The notes under the pieces: model-generated
Seen by the model: the letters and a program-made list of their open reading frames with translations, nothing else
The model's database searches: none
Told to the model about the DNA's origin: nothing
Part shown: positions 37,063 through 45,740 of the stretch, in pieces
Numbering within the stretch: position 1 is the first letter of the stretch
How the letters are laid out: the number at the start of each line of letters is the position of its first letter
From: Acinetobacter tianfuensis
GTDB taxonomy: Bacteria > Pseudomonadota > Gammaproteobacteria > Pseudomonadales > Moraxellaceae
Assembly (NCBI RefSeq): GCF_003611465.1
Contig: NZ_RAXV01000001.1
Coordinates: forward strand, 62,001-126,000
Reading direction: 5' to 3'
Length of the DNA stretch: 64,000 nt
Made by a program: the position numbers and the translations under genes

Positions 37063-39366
37063 ATGAAGTTTAATCAAATTACACAATCATTAAAAAAATT
37101 GACAGCATTAAATATTGCTGTTGCAGCATTTGCTTTAGGCGCACATCAAAATGTATTGGCACACGGTCAAGCTGCAGAGATGGTGCCTTTATACCAAAAC
37201 ATGAGTGATTTTGGCGCTGACGTTAAAAAAGATGACTTCAGTAATGTCTATACCATTTCAAAAGGTTCATTGGTTGTTCGCGCTAAGGCGAATTCAGATA
37301 CGGTATTGGTTAATGGCAAGCCTTTGAAAGTCAGTGTGCCGCTGGTTGAAAAAAATGGTAAAGCTATTGTTAGTAAAGAGTTTGCTGCTGAAATTTTTCA
37401 ATCAGGTTTAGATCAAACCTTTAAAGTTGAATCTGTTGCGCACCCATTAAATGGTTTAACGTCTCAAGAAATTTCTCAGACTTTCGATGTGATCAGCAAG
37501 TCTGAATATGCTTATCCAAATATGCGTTTTTCAGAAATTAAATTGAAAGATCCTGAGAAAGAGCAAGTATGGGATGCTTTTATTCAGCATAAAGATTTTA
37601 AAGGTGACCGTGTTGCTGAGTTTACTTTATTAAAAGGCAAGCAAGTGATTGAAGGTTTGGTTGATCTTCAAACATCTAAAGTGACGCAGTGGAAAGTTTT
37701 AGACAATACGCACGGTATGGTGCTGTATGACGACATGGTTGCTGTTCAGGAAATCGTGACGAAAGACAAAAACTACATTAAAGCCTTAGCTAAACGCGGT
37801 GTAAAAGATGTCACTAAAGTTGTAACTACACCTTTAACAGTGGGTTATTTTGGCGGTAAAGACGGTTTAGACCGTGAGCTGAATGTTTTAAAAGTTGTAT
37901 CTTATTTAGATACAGGTGACGGCAATTATTGGGCACATCCAATTGAAAACTTGGTTGCAGTAGTTGATTTGGACAATAAGAAAATTGTGAAACTAGAGGA
38001 AGGCGCGATTATTCCAGTTCCGATGTCGCCAAATTCAATTGTTAATAAAAATGATAAGTCTCAATTTAAGCCATTAAATGTCGTTGAACCTGAAGGCAAA
38101 AACTTTTCGATTACAGGGCAAACAATTCATTGGGGACCATGGTGTTTCCATGTGGGTTTAGACTCACGTGTCGGTCTAAAAATTTCAACAGCCACTTATA
38201 AGGATAAGGGTGAAAAGCGTAAGGTCATGTATGAAGGGAATTTAGGCGGTATGGTTGTACCGTATGGTGACCCGGATATGGGCTGGTACTTCAAGTCGTA
38301 TTTAGACTCGGGTGAATACGGTATGGGTACATTGACCTCTTCAATTGAAAAAGGCATTGATGCGCCAGATAATGCTGTTTTGCTTGATGCTGTGATCGCA
38401 GACTACACGGGGCAGCCGCGTGTGATTCCAAATGCGATTGCTATTTTTGAGCGTTATGCAGGTCCTGAATTTAAGCATCAAGAGATGAATCAGCCGAATA
38501 TCAGCTCTGAACGCCGTGAATTGGTTGTACGCTGGATTAGTACGGTAGGCAACTATGACTATATATTTGACTGGGTATTTAATAACAACGGCATTATCGG
38601 CATTAATGCCGGCGCAACAGGCATCGAAGCGGTTAAAGGTGTGAAAGCCCGCACCATGCGTGATGCAACAGCGAAAGAAGATACACGTTTTGGCACTTTA
38701 ATTGACCATAATATTGTGGGTACAACGCATCAGCATATTTATAACTTTCGTTTAGATATGGATGTAGATGGCGGTAATAACAGCTTTATGGAAGTCGACC
38801 CAGTGATTGCTAAAAATACCCGCGGCGGTCCGCGCAGCAGCGCAATGGAAGTGAAAGAGCGTATTGTCAGCACAGAGCAGGAAGCCGCGCAGAAGTTTGA
38901 TCCATCGACAATTCGTTTGATCTCGAACATGAATAAAGACAACCGTATGGGGAATCCAGTGTCCTACCAAATGATTCCATTTGCAGGCGGTACGCACCCA
39001 ATTGCTAAAGGCGCAAACTTTTCTCCAGATGAATGGCTATTTAAGCGTTTGAACTTTATGGACAAGCAAATTTGGGTGACCAAGCGTGATGTAAATGAGT
39101 TATTCCCTGAGGGCAAATATTCAAACCGTTCTGTAAAAGACACTGGTTTAGGTGAATTTGTTGCAAACAATGACAATATTGAAAACAAAGATCTTGTGGT
39201 ATGGATGACGACTGGTACGACTCACGTGGCTCGAGCAGAAGAATGGCCAATTATGCCGACAGAGTGGGTTTATACCATGTTGAAACCATGGAACTTCTTT
39301 GACAGCACGCCGACATTGAATAGCGGCGATGATCAAAAAGTAAAAAAGGACCAGCATAAGCATTAA
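37063..39366 (+). CDS. tynA: Copper-containing primary amine oxidase (tyramine/phenethylamine oxidase)
   Basis: A 767-residue copper/topaquinone amine oxidase very similar to E. coli TynA (MaoA). It converts primary aromatic amines to aldehyde, ammonia and hydrogen peroxide in the periplasm. The TPQ precursor tyrosine is Tyr498 in VGNYDYIFDW. Copper ligands are His556 and His558 (TTHQHIYNF) and His721 (TTHVARAEEW). YLDSGEYGMG contains the catalytic Asp. The ATG at 37063, 4 bases after GGA, gives a normal signal peptide (MKFNQITQSLKKLTALNIAV, cleavage before HGQ); a GTG at 37039 is less likely. It would make 4-hydroxyphenylacetaldehyde from tyramine, feeding the hpa pathway. Confidence 0.96.
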   Translation: MKFNQITQSLKKLTALNIAVAAFALGAHQNVLAHGQAAEMVPLYQNMSDFGADVKKDDFSNVYTISKGSLVVRAKANSDTVLVNGKPLKVSVPLVEKNGKAIVSKEFAAEIFQSGLDQTFKVESVAHPLNGLTSQEISQTFDVISKSEYAYPNMRFSEIKLKDPEKEQVWDAFIQHKDFKGDRVAEFTLLKGKQVIEGLVDLQTSKVTQWKVLDNTHGMVLYDDMVAVQEIVTKDKNYIKALAKRGVKDVTKVVTTPLTVGYFGGKDGLDRELNVLKVVSYLDTGDGNYWAHPIENLVAVVDLDNKKIVKLEEGAIIPVPMSPNSIVNKNDKSQFKPLNVVEPEGKNFSITGQTIHWGPWCFHVGLDSRVGLKISTATYKDKGEKRKVMYEGNLGGMVVPYGDPDMGWYFKSYLDSGEYGMGTLTSSIEKGIDAPDNAVLLDAVIADYTGQPRVIPNAIAIFERYAGPEFKHQEMNQPNISSERRELVVRWISTVGNYDYIFDWVFNNNGIIGINAGATGIEAVKGVKARTMRDATAKEDTRFGTLIDHNIVGTTHQHIYNFRLDMDVDGGNNSFMEVDPVIAKNTRGGPRSSAMEVKERIVSTEQEAAQKFDPSTIRLISNMNKDNRMGNPVSYQMIPFAGGTHPIAKGANFSPDEWLFKRLNFMDKQIWVTKRDVNELFPEGKYSNRSVKDTGLGEFVANNDNIENKDLVVWMTTGTTHVARAEEWPIMPTEWVYTMLKPWNFFDSTPTLNSGDDQKVKKDQHKH

Positions 39367-39378
39367 TTTATTTTAAAG

Positions 39379-39406
39379 AGGATCAGCAGTATGCTGGTCC
39401 TTTTTT
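39379..39406 (+). terminator. Terminator of tynA
   Basis: A 10-bp stem (39379-39388 with 39392-39401, one G-T pair) with a 3-base loop, then TTTTTT. Confidence 0.9.
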
Positions 39407-39861
39407 ATATTCAGAATAACAGCATGAAAAAAATATTGTGTACAGTGAGTATGGTGATTTTAATGGACACAGTTTTTCTTCTTTTTATAAAAACTAGGCG
39501 GGCTGTTTAATAATAGTATATGGATTTATCAAGTCTCTTTGCAAATTTCAATTAAAGTAAACTTTTATTTATGGTTGTTGATATATGAGTTTGATGTCAT
39601 TAAAAAGATCAGGGAAATTTAGATAGAAATGGATATTTTAAACAACAGTGATTGATTTAAAAGTGCAGGCAGTAAGGTGTGCATGTGGATTTTAATTTGT
39701 TTTTGCTGTTGTTTTTAAGTTGGGGTTTTGGGTTTTAAAATCAATATATTGGTTTTTTTGTTTGTGTTTTTAATTTGGTTTTTAAATAATTGTTTGCTTA
39801 TTTGTTTTTTATTAATTAACATGTTAAATATAATAATATGGAAATGACAGGGAGTTGTCAC
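39407..39861. other. T/G-rich leader upstream of the AlgE-like porin gene
   Basis: About 450 bases without a supported gene. From about 39686 to 39815 the plus strand is almost free of C, with TGGGGTTTTGGGTTTT-like tracts. It ends in a perfect palindrome TTAACATGTTAA (39816-39827). The porin promoter should lie here. Confidence 0.6.
39813..39827 (-). promoter_or_regulatory. Variant of the hpa-promoter repeat unit, inverted
   Basis: On the minus strand the 15 bases TTAACATGTTAATTA match TTAATATGTTAATTA of the hpa promoter (50583-50597) at 14 of 15 positions. It lies 35-49 bases upstream of the porin start. Confidence 0.4.
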
Positions 39862-41271
39862 ATGAAAGTGAAAAGGATAATACTTGCTGTAAGTTTTTTT
39901 ATGGGTGTGCAAGGTGTTTATGCGCAGGAAAATGTCCCAAGTGATTTAGGTGGTCCTAGGTTTATTGCGTGGAATAATGATTATCAGTATTTGGGTAATT
40001 CTGATAATAGAACAGGATATTGGGCTGAAGGTTTAAATTACATTCCATTAAGTCAGAACCCTGAAACGTATTTAACAGTAGGAGGTGAAGGCCGCTGGAT
40101 GTATGAGTATTTAAATCATGCCTCGGCAAATTTTGAACCGAATGACCGGAATGAATCTGTTGCGCAGCGGCTGAGATTGTTTGGTGATTTACATTTAAAT
40201 AAAAATTTTCGATTATTTTTAGAACTTGGTGATAACTGGGCATATGATGCCGAAGTGCCTACACCAGCGAATTATGATGCAGTTGATATTCAACAGGCAT
40301 TTTTTGATTATCAATTTAAGCTAAATGAAAATATGCAGGTTGGTTTTAGACCAGGGCGTTTTGTTATGCCTTTAGGCAGCAAAATACTTGTGTCCACACG
40401 TGATGGCAGTAACTTGCAATATAATTATGATGGTTTAAGGGCTTGGCTAAATTATCAAGATAATTTAAAAGTTGATGTTTTTAATGTTAAGCCAGTTAAA
40501 TTTAAGCGCGGATCATTTGATGATCAAGCTGATAATAGCAGAGAATTCAAAGGTATTTATTTAACCGCTAGTATGTCTGATGAAAATATAGACAAAGCAA
40601 ATTTTGATTTATATTTTTTTGATATGAACCATGATCGAAAAATATTTACGGACCAGTTTGGAAAACAGAATAGGAATAGCATAGGTGCACGGCTATATGG
40701 TCAGAAAAATAATATTGACTATGATTTTGAATATGTTCATCAATTTGGAGATTTTGGTGAAAAGGATATTCAAGCTTATGCTGTATTTTCAAAATTTGGT
40801 TATCAAATTGATCAAAAATTTAATCCATATATCGCTTTGCAGAGTATGCTTTTTAGCGGTGATAATGATTTAAATGATCAAAAATTAAAAACATTTGAGT
40901 CGCCTTTTTCAAGAACAGCATTATTTAGCGGTGCAGCTGAATTTGGCCTGATGAATGCTTTATTTATAAAGCCAAGTTTAAGTTTAAATCTGCTGCCAAA
41001 AGTTAATTTAACTGCATCTTATGCTGTTTTACAAAAGCAGACTAAAAATGATTCGATTTATCATGCCCCTTCAGGTGTGTCATGGAATGATCATTATCAA
41101 ACCAGTTCTAAAGATATTGCCAATATCACAGAGCTTGAATTGAATTATGATTACAGCCGTAATTTAAATTTCAATGTTTTATTTTCTAATGTTGATGCAG
41201 GTCAGGCACTCAAAGAGATGGGCGGGAAAACCAATAACTATATTAGCGTTACAACACAATTTAAATTTTAA
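39862..41271 (+). CDS. AlgE-like (alginate-export family) outer membrane porin
   Basis: A 469-residue outer-membrane protein with a cleavable signal (MKVKRIILAVSFFMGVQGVY, cleavage near YAQEN) and a C-terminal Phe (VTTQFKF). Alternating amphipathic strands and the segment RLRLFGDLHLNKNFRLFLEL resemble the alginate-export (AlgE) porin family, whose members can be general anion or aromatic porins. ATG 39862 follows GGGAG; an upstream ATG at 39838 is not preferred. It is followed after 27 bases by the arylsulfatase gene, so it is probably the uptake channel for the sulfated substrate. Confidence 0.85.
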   Translation: MKVKRIILAVSFFMGVQGVYAQENVPSDLGGPRFIAWNNDYQYLGNSDNRTGYWAEGLNYIPLSQNPETYLTVGGEGRWMYEYLNHASANFEPNDRNESVAQRLRLFGDLHLNKNFRLFLELGDNWAYDAEVPTPANYDAVDIQQAFFDYQFKLNENMQVGFRPGRFVMPLGSKILVSTRDGSNLQYNYDGLRAWLNYQDNLKVDVFNVKPVKFKRGSFDDQADNSREFKGIYLTASMSDENIDKANFDLYFFDMNHDRKIFTDQFGKQNRNSIGARLYGQKNNIDYDFEYVHQFGDFGEKDIQAYAVFSKFGYQIDQKFNPYIALQSMLFSGDNDLNDQKLKTFESPFSRTALFSGAAEFGLMNALFIKPSLSLNLLPKVNLTASYAVLQKQTKNDSIYHAPSGVSWNDHYQTSSKDIANITELELNYDYSRNLNFNVLFSNVDAGQALKEMGGKTNNYISVTTQFKF

Positions 41272-41298
41272 GTCAGGATATATACACAGGAGTGGACG

Positions 41299-42963
41299 AT
41301 GAAAATCAAAAAATATGGAACATTATTGCTTTCGATGTGGATGTGTTCATCTTTTGCAAATGCAAAGCAGCCGAATGTATTGCTTATTGTTGCTGACGAT
41401 GTAGGTTTTTCTGATATTCAGCCTTTTGGCAGTGAAATTCCAACGCCAAACTTACAGCGTTTGGCCAAACAAGGGGCAACATTATCTAATTTTTATTCTG
41501 GTCCAACGTGTTCAGTGACGCGTTCAATGCTGTTGACTGGTCAAGACAATCATCAGGTTGGCATGGGCACAATGGCAGAATTGTTGCAGCCCGAGCATGA
41601 AGGTCATGAAGGCTATCAAGGTGTGCTCACAAATAAGGCGTCTACACTTGCTGAAATTTTAAAGCAAAGCGGTTATCAAACCTTTATGAGCGGTAAATGG
41701 CATTTGGGTAAAAAGCCTGATTTGGTGCCTTCTGCACGCGGTTTTGAAAAATCTTTTGTTTTATTGCAAGGCGGTGCAGGGCATTTTGATGAAACACCGC
41801 TGCTGTTGAACTATGATCCAATTTATCTGGATGATGGCAAAAAAGTGAAATTGCCAGAAAATTTTTATTCGACAGATTATTATACTGACCGCATGTTAGG
41901 TTATTTAAAAAATTCTCGCGATCAGAATAAGCCATTCTTTGCCTATTTAGCATTAACTTCGGCACACTGGCCTTTACAGGCGCCAGATCAATATATTGCC
42001 AAATATAAAGATGCTTATAAACAAGGATACGATGCTGTTCGTGAACAGCGCCTGACGACATTGAAGCAATTGGGTGTGGTCGCTCCAAATACGGCTGTGA
42101 ATAATCCTTTTGCAGATAAATTGACACCATGGCATGAATTAACTCCAGAACAGCAAGCTCGTGAAAGCAAAGCAATGCAAGTTTATGCAGGCATGCTCGA
42201 CAATATGGATGTCAATATTGGCCGAGTCATGGATTATTTACAAAGTACAGGTGAGCTGGATGACACCATCGTATTATTTATCTCTGATAATGGACCAGAA
42301 GCAGCCGATATTGAAGGTTTGGACGAAAATGATGGTTTTATGGATTGGGTAAATTCGGCCTTTGATAACTCCCTTGAAAATATGGGGCGCAAGGGTTCAT
42401 ATATTGCGTTAGGACCACAGTGGGCTCAAGTCTCTGCAACACCGTATCCGCATGCTAAAGGTTTCCTTTCTGATGGCGGAATTCATGTACCTGCTTTAAT
42501 GAGTTATCCGAAAAGAATTCCTGCCGGCACAATAAATAATAGCAATTTGCATGTTATGGATTTTGTACCTACCGTGCTTGATTATGCAGGAATTAAACAA
42601 GATAAAAAGGCGGCTTTAAAATTTGAAGGGGTGTCATTTTCTTCTGTTTTTAATGGTAAAAAATTGCAGGATCGTGCGCTCAATTGGGAGTTTAACAACC
42701 GTAAAGCTGTGAGGGATAAAGACTGGTTGTTATTAGAGCAGGCAGCGCCTTATGGTAATGCCAAATGGCAATTGTTTGACCGAGCATCAGATCCCTCCAT
42801 GAAAGCAGATGTGGCTGAACAGCACCCGAAACAAGTCAAAAAAATGATTAAACAGTGGCAGCAATATGCCAAACATGTAGATGTCGTGAAAGCGCCTGCC
42901 CGTTATAACTATGCACAAAAGCTTTGCTTTTATGGCAAATGCATAGGTGAGGCTGAAAAATAA
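41299..42963 (+). CDS. atsA: Exported type I arylsulfatase
   Basis: A 554-residue sulfatase similar to Pseudomonas AtsA, hydrolysing aryl sulfate esters. It has a signal peptide (MKIKKYGTLLLSMWMCSSFA, cleavage near NAKQP), so it acts outside the cytoplasm. Metal ligands VADDVG (Asp33-Asp34) and FISDNGPE are visible. The formylglycine cysteine is Cys71 in PTCSVTRSMLLTG; the usual C-x-(P/A)-x-R motif has Val in place of Pro/Ala. It is followed after 113 bases by a formylglycine-generating enzyme gene on the same strand, which supports maturation of Cys71. Substrate unknown; a sulfated phenol such as tyramine sulfate is a guess from context. Confidence 0.92.
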   Translation: MKIKKYGTLLLSMWMCSSFANAKQPNVLLIVADDVGFSDIQPFGSEIPTPNLQRLAKQGATLSNFYSGPTCSVTRSMLLTGQDNHQVGMGTMAELLQPEHEGHEGYQGVLTNKASTLAEILKQSGYQTFMSGKWHLGKKPDLVPSARGFEKSFVLLQGGAGHFDETPLLLNYDPIYLDDGKKVKLPENFYSTDYYTDRMLGYLKNSRDQNKPFFAYLALTSAHWPLQAPDQYIAKYKDAYKQGYDAVREQRLTTLKQLGVVAPNTAVNNPFADKLTPWHELTPEQQARESKAMQVYAGMLDNMDVNIGRVMDYLQSTGELDDTIVLFISDNGPEAADIEGLDENDGFMDWVNSAFDNSLENMGRKGSYIALGPQWAQVSATPYPHAKGFLSDGGIHVPALMSYPKRIPAGTINNSNLHVMDFVPTVLDYAGIKQDKKAALKFEGVSFSSVFNGKKLQDRALNWEFNNRKAVRDKDWLLLEQAAPYGNAKWQLFDRASDPSMKADVAEQHPKQVKKMIKQWQQYAKHVDVVKAPARYNYAQKLCFYGKCIGEAEK

Positions 42964-43079
42964 ACCAGTTCAGATATTCTAAAAGTACAACGTTTTCAAG
43001 CATTAGCTTTTAGGGGGAAATTGAGTTAAGCCTAAAAGCTGACGGCATTGTAAGATCATCAAATTGAGAGTGAAAGTTG

Positions 43080-44072
43080 ATGAAAAAGATTTGGGCGGTA
43101 CTCTGCTTTAGCCCTTTATTTTTTATGGGCTGCAGTCAGCCGAAGGAACAGCCAAACCAATCTGATGAAGCATCTGCTCCAAATAAAATAAAAGCTGAGT
43201 TATGCCGGCAGTATTCTGGTGTTCCCCAGGGTTGGTTAAAGCATAAGACTGCAGGAATGGTGAATATTGAGGGCGGAAGTTATGAAATAGGCAATAATGA
43301 GGCTTATCCAGAAGAAAAGTCTCTTATGAATAGCCAGCGCACGGTTGAATCTTTTTATATGGATCAGACGGAAGTAACCAATGCGCAGTTTGAAGCCTTT
43401 GTGAAAGCAACACAGTATGTAACGGAGGCAGAACAGCAAGGTGAAGCAGCTATTTTTGTACAGCCGAAACAGGCAGTCAGTGAATTAGGCTGGTGGAAAT
43501 TGGAAAAAAATGCCACTTGGAAACAGCCGTGGGGTGCACATTCACAGAGAAAAACTTTACCGAATGAGCCTGTGAGGATCGTCACTTTAAAGGATGCGCT
43601 GGCATATGCAGACTGGTTAGGGCATGAACTGCCAACAGAAGAGCAATGGGAATACGCTGCTAAAGCATTTGCTCAGCAGCGTGATGTGCAAGCAATGAAT
43701 CATGGCAGCCATATCAATGCTAATGTTTGGCAAGGCCAATTTCCTTATCAAAATGCAGTCGAAGATGGCTTTGAGGATGTTGCGCCAGTAGGCTGCTATG
43801 AGGCCAATCCTTTTGGTTTATACGATATGATTGGCAATATTTGGGAGTATACACGCTCACCGTTTACAGGCAGCCATGATGATCATTTGGGAAATCATCA
43901 ACAGCTGAAAAAATCGCAGCCTGCCTATAACCATTACACCATTAAAGGCGGTTCATATTTGTGTGCTGACAATTATTGTGCGAGGTACCGCGCAGCTGCA
44001 CGGCAGTCACAAGAAGCAAATCTTGCCATGAGCCATGTTGGATTTAGAACTGTTTATCAAAGCAAAAAGTAA
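43080..44072 (+). CDS. Lipoprotein formylglycine-generating enzyme (sulfatase-modifying factor)
   Basis: A 330-residue SUMF1/FGE-sulfatase domain protein that would convert the sulfatase cysteine to formylglycine using oxygen and copper. The active-site pair Cys295 and Cys300 (GGSYLCADNYCARYRAAARQ) matches the two catalytic cysteines of true FGEs; GFRT at the C-terminus and GHELPTEEQWEYAAK are also typical. It starts with a lipobox (FFMGC, Cys18), so it is predicted to be membrane-anchored on the periplasmic side. ATG 43080 is used; the preceding TTG is not preferred. It follows the arylsulfatase, its likely substrate. Confidence 0.92.
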   Translation: MKKIWAVLCFSPLFFMGCSQPKEQPNQSDEASAPNKIKAELCRQYSGVPQGWLKHKTAGMVNIEGGSYEIGNNEAYPEEKSLMNSQRTVESFYMDQTEVTNAQFEAFVKATQYVTEAEQQGEAAIFVQPKQAVSELGWWKLEKNATWKQPWGAHSQRKTLPNEPVRIVTLKDALAYADWLGHELPTEEQWEYAAKAFAQQRDVQAMNHGSHINANVWQGQFPYQNAVEDGFEDVAPVGCYEANPFGLYDMIGNIWEYTRSPFTGSHDDHLGNHQQLKKSQPAYNHYTIKGGSYLCADNYCARYRAAARQSQEANLAMSHVGFRTVYQSKK

Positions 44073-44309
44073 TTTTATGTCTAAGATAAATTAGGCAATT
44101 GATTTTTATTTCAATTGAAACGTGTGACAGAGTCTTTCTGCCAGCGGGCAAGACTTTAGGGCTGAAGCAAAGTAATCACTTCTGTCATAGTAAAAATATT
44201 GGAAAGCGTGCAAAGTAATAAAATAGCTGAACTTTTTTGTCAGATTTGAAAATATTGGCTAAAAATACTAGACATTGCGGCCATAGGAATACCGGCATAA
44301 TAACATGCC
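44073..44309. other. Intergenic, convergent
   Basis: AT-rich spacer between the FGE gene and the minus-strand homogentisate genes. No clear terminator for the FGE gene was seen. Confidence 0.4.
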
Positions 44310-44338
44310 TGCAAACAAAGCAGCCCAAGCTGCTTTGA
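44310..44338 (-). terminator. Terminator of the homogentisate operon
   Basis: A 9-bp perfect stem (44316-44324 with 44329-44337) with a 4-base loop; the minus strand continues with TTTGC. Position downstream of the VOC gene fits the operon end. Confidence 0.7.
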
Positions 44339-44356
44339 AGAGAATGTTTTGGTTAC

Positions 44357-44467
44357 TTAAGCAGCATCCAGCACTTTCGTAATGAGTTTCACGTCTACTG
44401 TTAAAGTTTAATTACTGGCAACGGCTGAGGCCAAAGCAAGTTCAGTATTTGCCGCTAATTTATTCAT
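44357..44467 (-). pseudogene. Short frame interrupted by one in-frame stop
   Basis: Between the VOC gene and the operon terminator, the minus strand reads MNKLAANTELALASAVASN, then TAA, then TLTVDVKLITKVLDAA and a second TAA, all in one frame (37 codons including both stops). AGGGA precedes the ATG by about 11 bases. It could be the remnant of a small gene broken by a nonsense change. No family was recognised and coding origin is uncertain. Confidence 0.35.
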
Positions 44468-44487
44468 GAGTCTGATTGTCCCTGAAT

Positions 44488-45063
44488 TTAAGCATTAGCT
44501 TTGGCATCAGCGGAGTTATTGTCTAACTCATCTGCATGCAAAAAGTGAGTATGGTGCGGCGCACGTTTATTTTTAGACCATTCTTCAAGCATTTCGTACT
44601 TCATTTCCTCGGTAATCATGGCAATTTTTTGCTGCGCTTTTTCATCGTCATATGCTAATTCTAAGCGGTGGCCATTTGGGTCGAAGAAGTAAATTGAATG
44701 GAAAATACCGTGGTTGGTAATTCCTAAAACATTTACACCATTTGCTTCTAAATGCGCTTTTGCTTCTGCAAGCGCTGTGCGGTCTTTCACTTTAAGCGCA
44801 ATATGCTGCACCCATTTGGGCGTATTTTCGTCACGGCCCATTTCAGGCTGTGCAGGCAGCTCAAAAAAAGCTAAAACATTGCCGTTGCCTGCATCTAAGA
44901 ATAAATGCATATAAGGATCGAAAGCTTTGGTTGACGGTACATAGTCTTCAGCAAACGCTAAAATAAAATCCATATTCAGATTTTTTTTGTACCATTCCAC
45001 GGTTTCTTTTGCATCTTTACAGCGGTAAGCCACATGGTGAATTTTTTCGATTTGAATCGCCAT
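44488..45063 (-). CDS. VOC-family (glyoxalase/extradiol dioxygenase-like) protein of the homogentisate operon
   Basis: A 191-residue vicinal-oxygen-chelate protein with paired beta-alpha-beta modules. IEKIHHVAYRCKD (His9/His10), WVQHIALKVKD (His87) and GHRLELAYDD (Glu135) give a plausible His-His-Glu metal site, as in type I extradiol dioxygenases and glyoxalases. It is the last gene of fahA-maiA-VOC. No cupin-type homogentisate 1,2-dioxygenase is in the window, so this protein is a candidate for the missing ring-opening step, or for an isomerase or lactone-handling role. The dioxygenase idea is inference from position and metal site. Confidence 0.85.
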   Translation of the reverse strand: MAIQIEKIHHVAYRCKDAKETVEWYKKNLNMDFILAFAEDYVPSTKAFDPYMHLFLDAGNGNVLAFFELPAQPEMGRDENTPKWVQHIALKVKDRTALAEAKAHLEANGVNVLGITNHGIFHSIYFFDPNGHRLELAYDDEKAQQKIAMITEEMKYEMLEEWSKNKRAPHHTHFLHADELDNNSADAKANA

Positions 45064-45084
45064 AATTTATGTCCTTATAAAAGT

Positions 45085-45723
45085 TTAAGCGGCTTCAGGC
45101 TGGGCTTCTGGAGCTGCCTGCTGAAATGTCTTTAATGTGCTGCAATGTGCGTAAATGGCTTCAATTTTCGGATATGCAGATAAATCAATATTGAAGCGTT
45201 TGGCGTTATAAACCTGAGGAATCAGGCAGCAATCGGCTAAAGTCGCTTGTTGACCAAAACAAAACTGTCCATTTGAATGAATCAGCTGTGCTTCAAGGGC
45301 AGCAAAGCCTGTTTTAACCCAATGTGCATACCATGCTGACTTTTGTTCATCGCTGATGTTGAACACAGTTTTTAGGTATTGCAAAACCCGCAGATTGTTC
45401 AGCGGGTGGATATCGCAGGCGATACTTAAGCTGAATGCGCGAATCAAAGCGCGCTGTTCGATGTCTTGCGGAAGCAGCGCCGTATTGGGATATTTTTCAT
45501 CGAGGTACTCGATCATGCCTAATGATTGAGTCAGCGTGAAATGCTCATCTGTTAATGCAGGTACAAGTGCACTCGCGTTGATTTGGCGATACGCTTCGCT
45601 ATGCTGCTCACCGCCATTGTTGAGCAAGTGCACAGGAATTTGCTCTGCCTCTAAGCCTTTCAAATTCAGTGCAATGCGGACACGGTAGGCCGCTGAGCTG
45701 CGAAAATAGGTATACAGTTTCAT
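45085..45723 (-). CDS. maiA: Maleylacetoacetate isomerase
   Basis: A 212-residue zeta-class glutathione transferase that isomerises maleylacetoacetate to fumarylacetoacetate. The N-terminal KLYTYFRSSAAYRVRIALNL includes the SSAAYR catalytic motif of the class. ASALVPALTDEHFTLTQS provides the glutathione-binding cis-Pro and Ser. It lies 17 bases after fahA and 21 bases before the VOC gene on the same strand. Confidence 0.95.
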   Translation of the reverse strand: MKLYTYFRSSAAYRVRIALNLKGLEAEQIPVHLLNNGGEQHSEAYRQINASALVPALTDEHFTLTQSLGMIEYLDEKYPNTALLPQDIEQRALIRAFSLSIACDIHPLNNLRVLQYLKTVFNISDEQKSAWYAHWVKTGFAALEAQLIHSNGQFCFGQQATLADCCLIPQVYNAKRFNIDLSAYPKIEAIYAHCSTLKTFQQAAPEAQPEAA

Positions 45724-45740
45724 TTAAGCTGTCCTAAATT

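Noticed and set aside
39424-39510. 28-codon frame with a hydrophobic segment
   Set aside because: It lies just after the tynA terminator, has no convincing ribosome site and is in AT-rich DNA where such frames are common.
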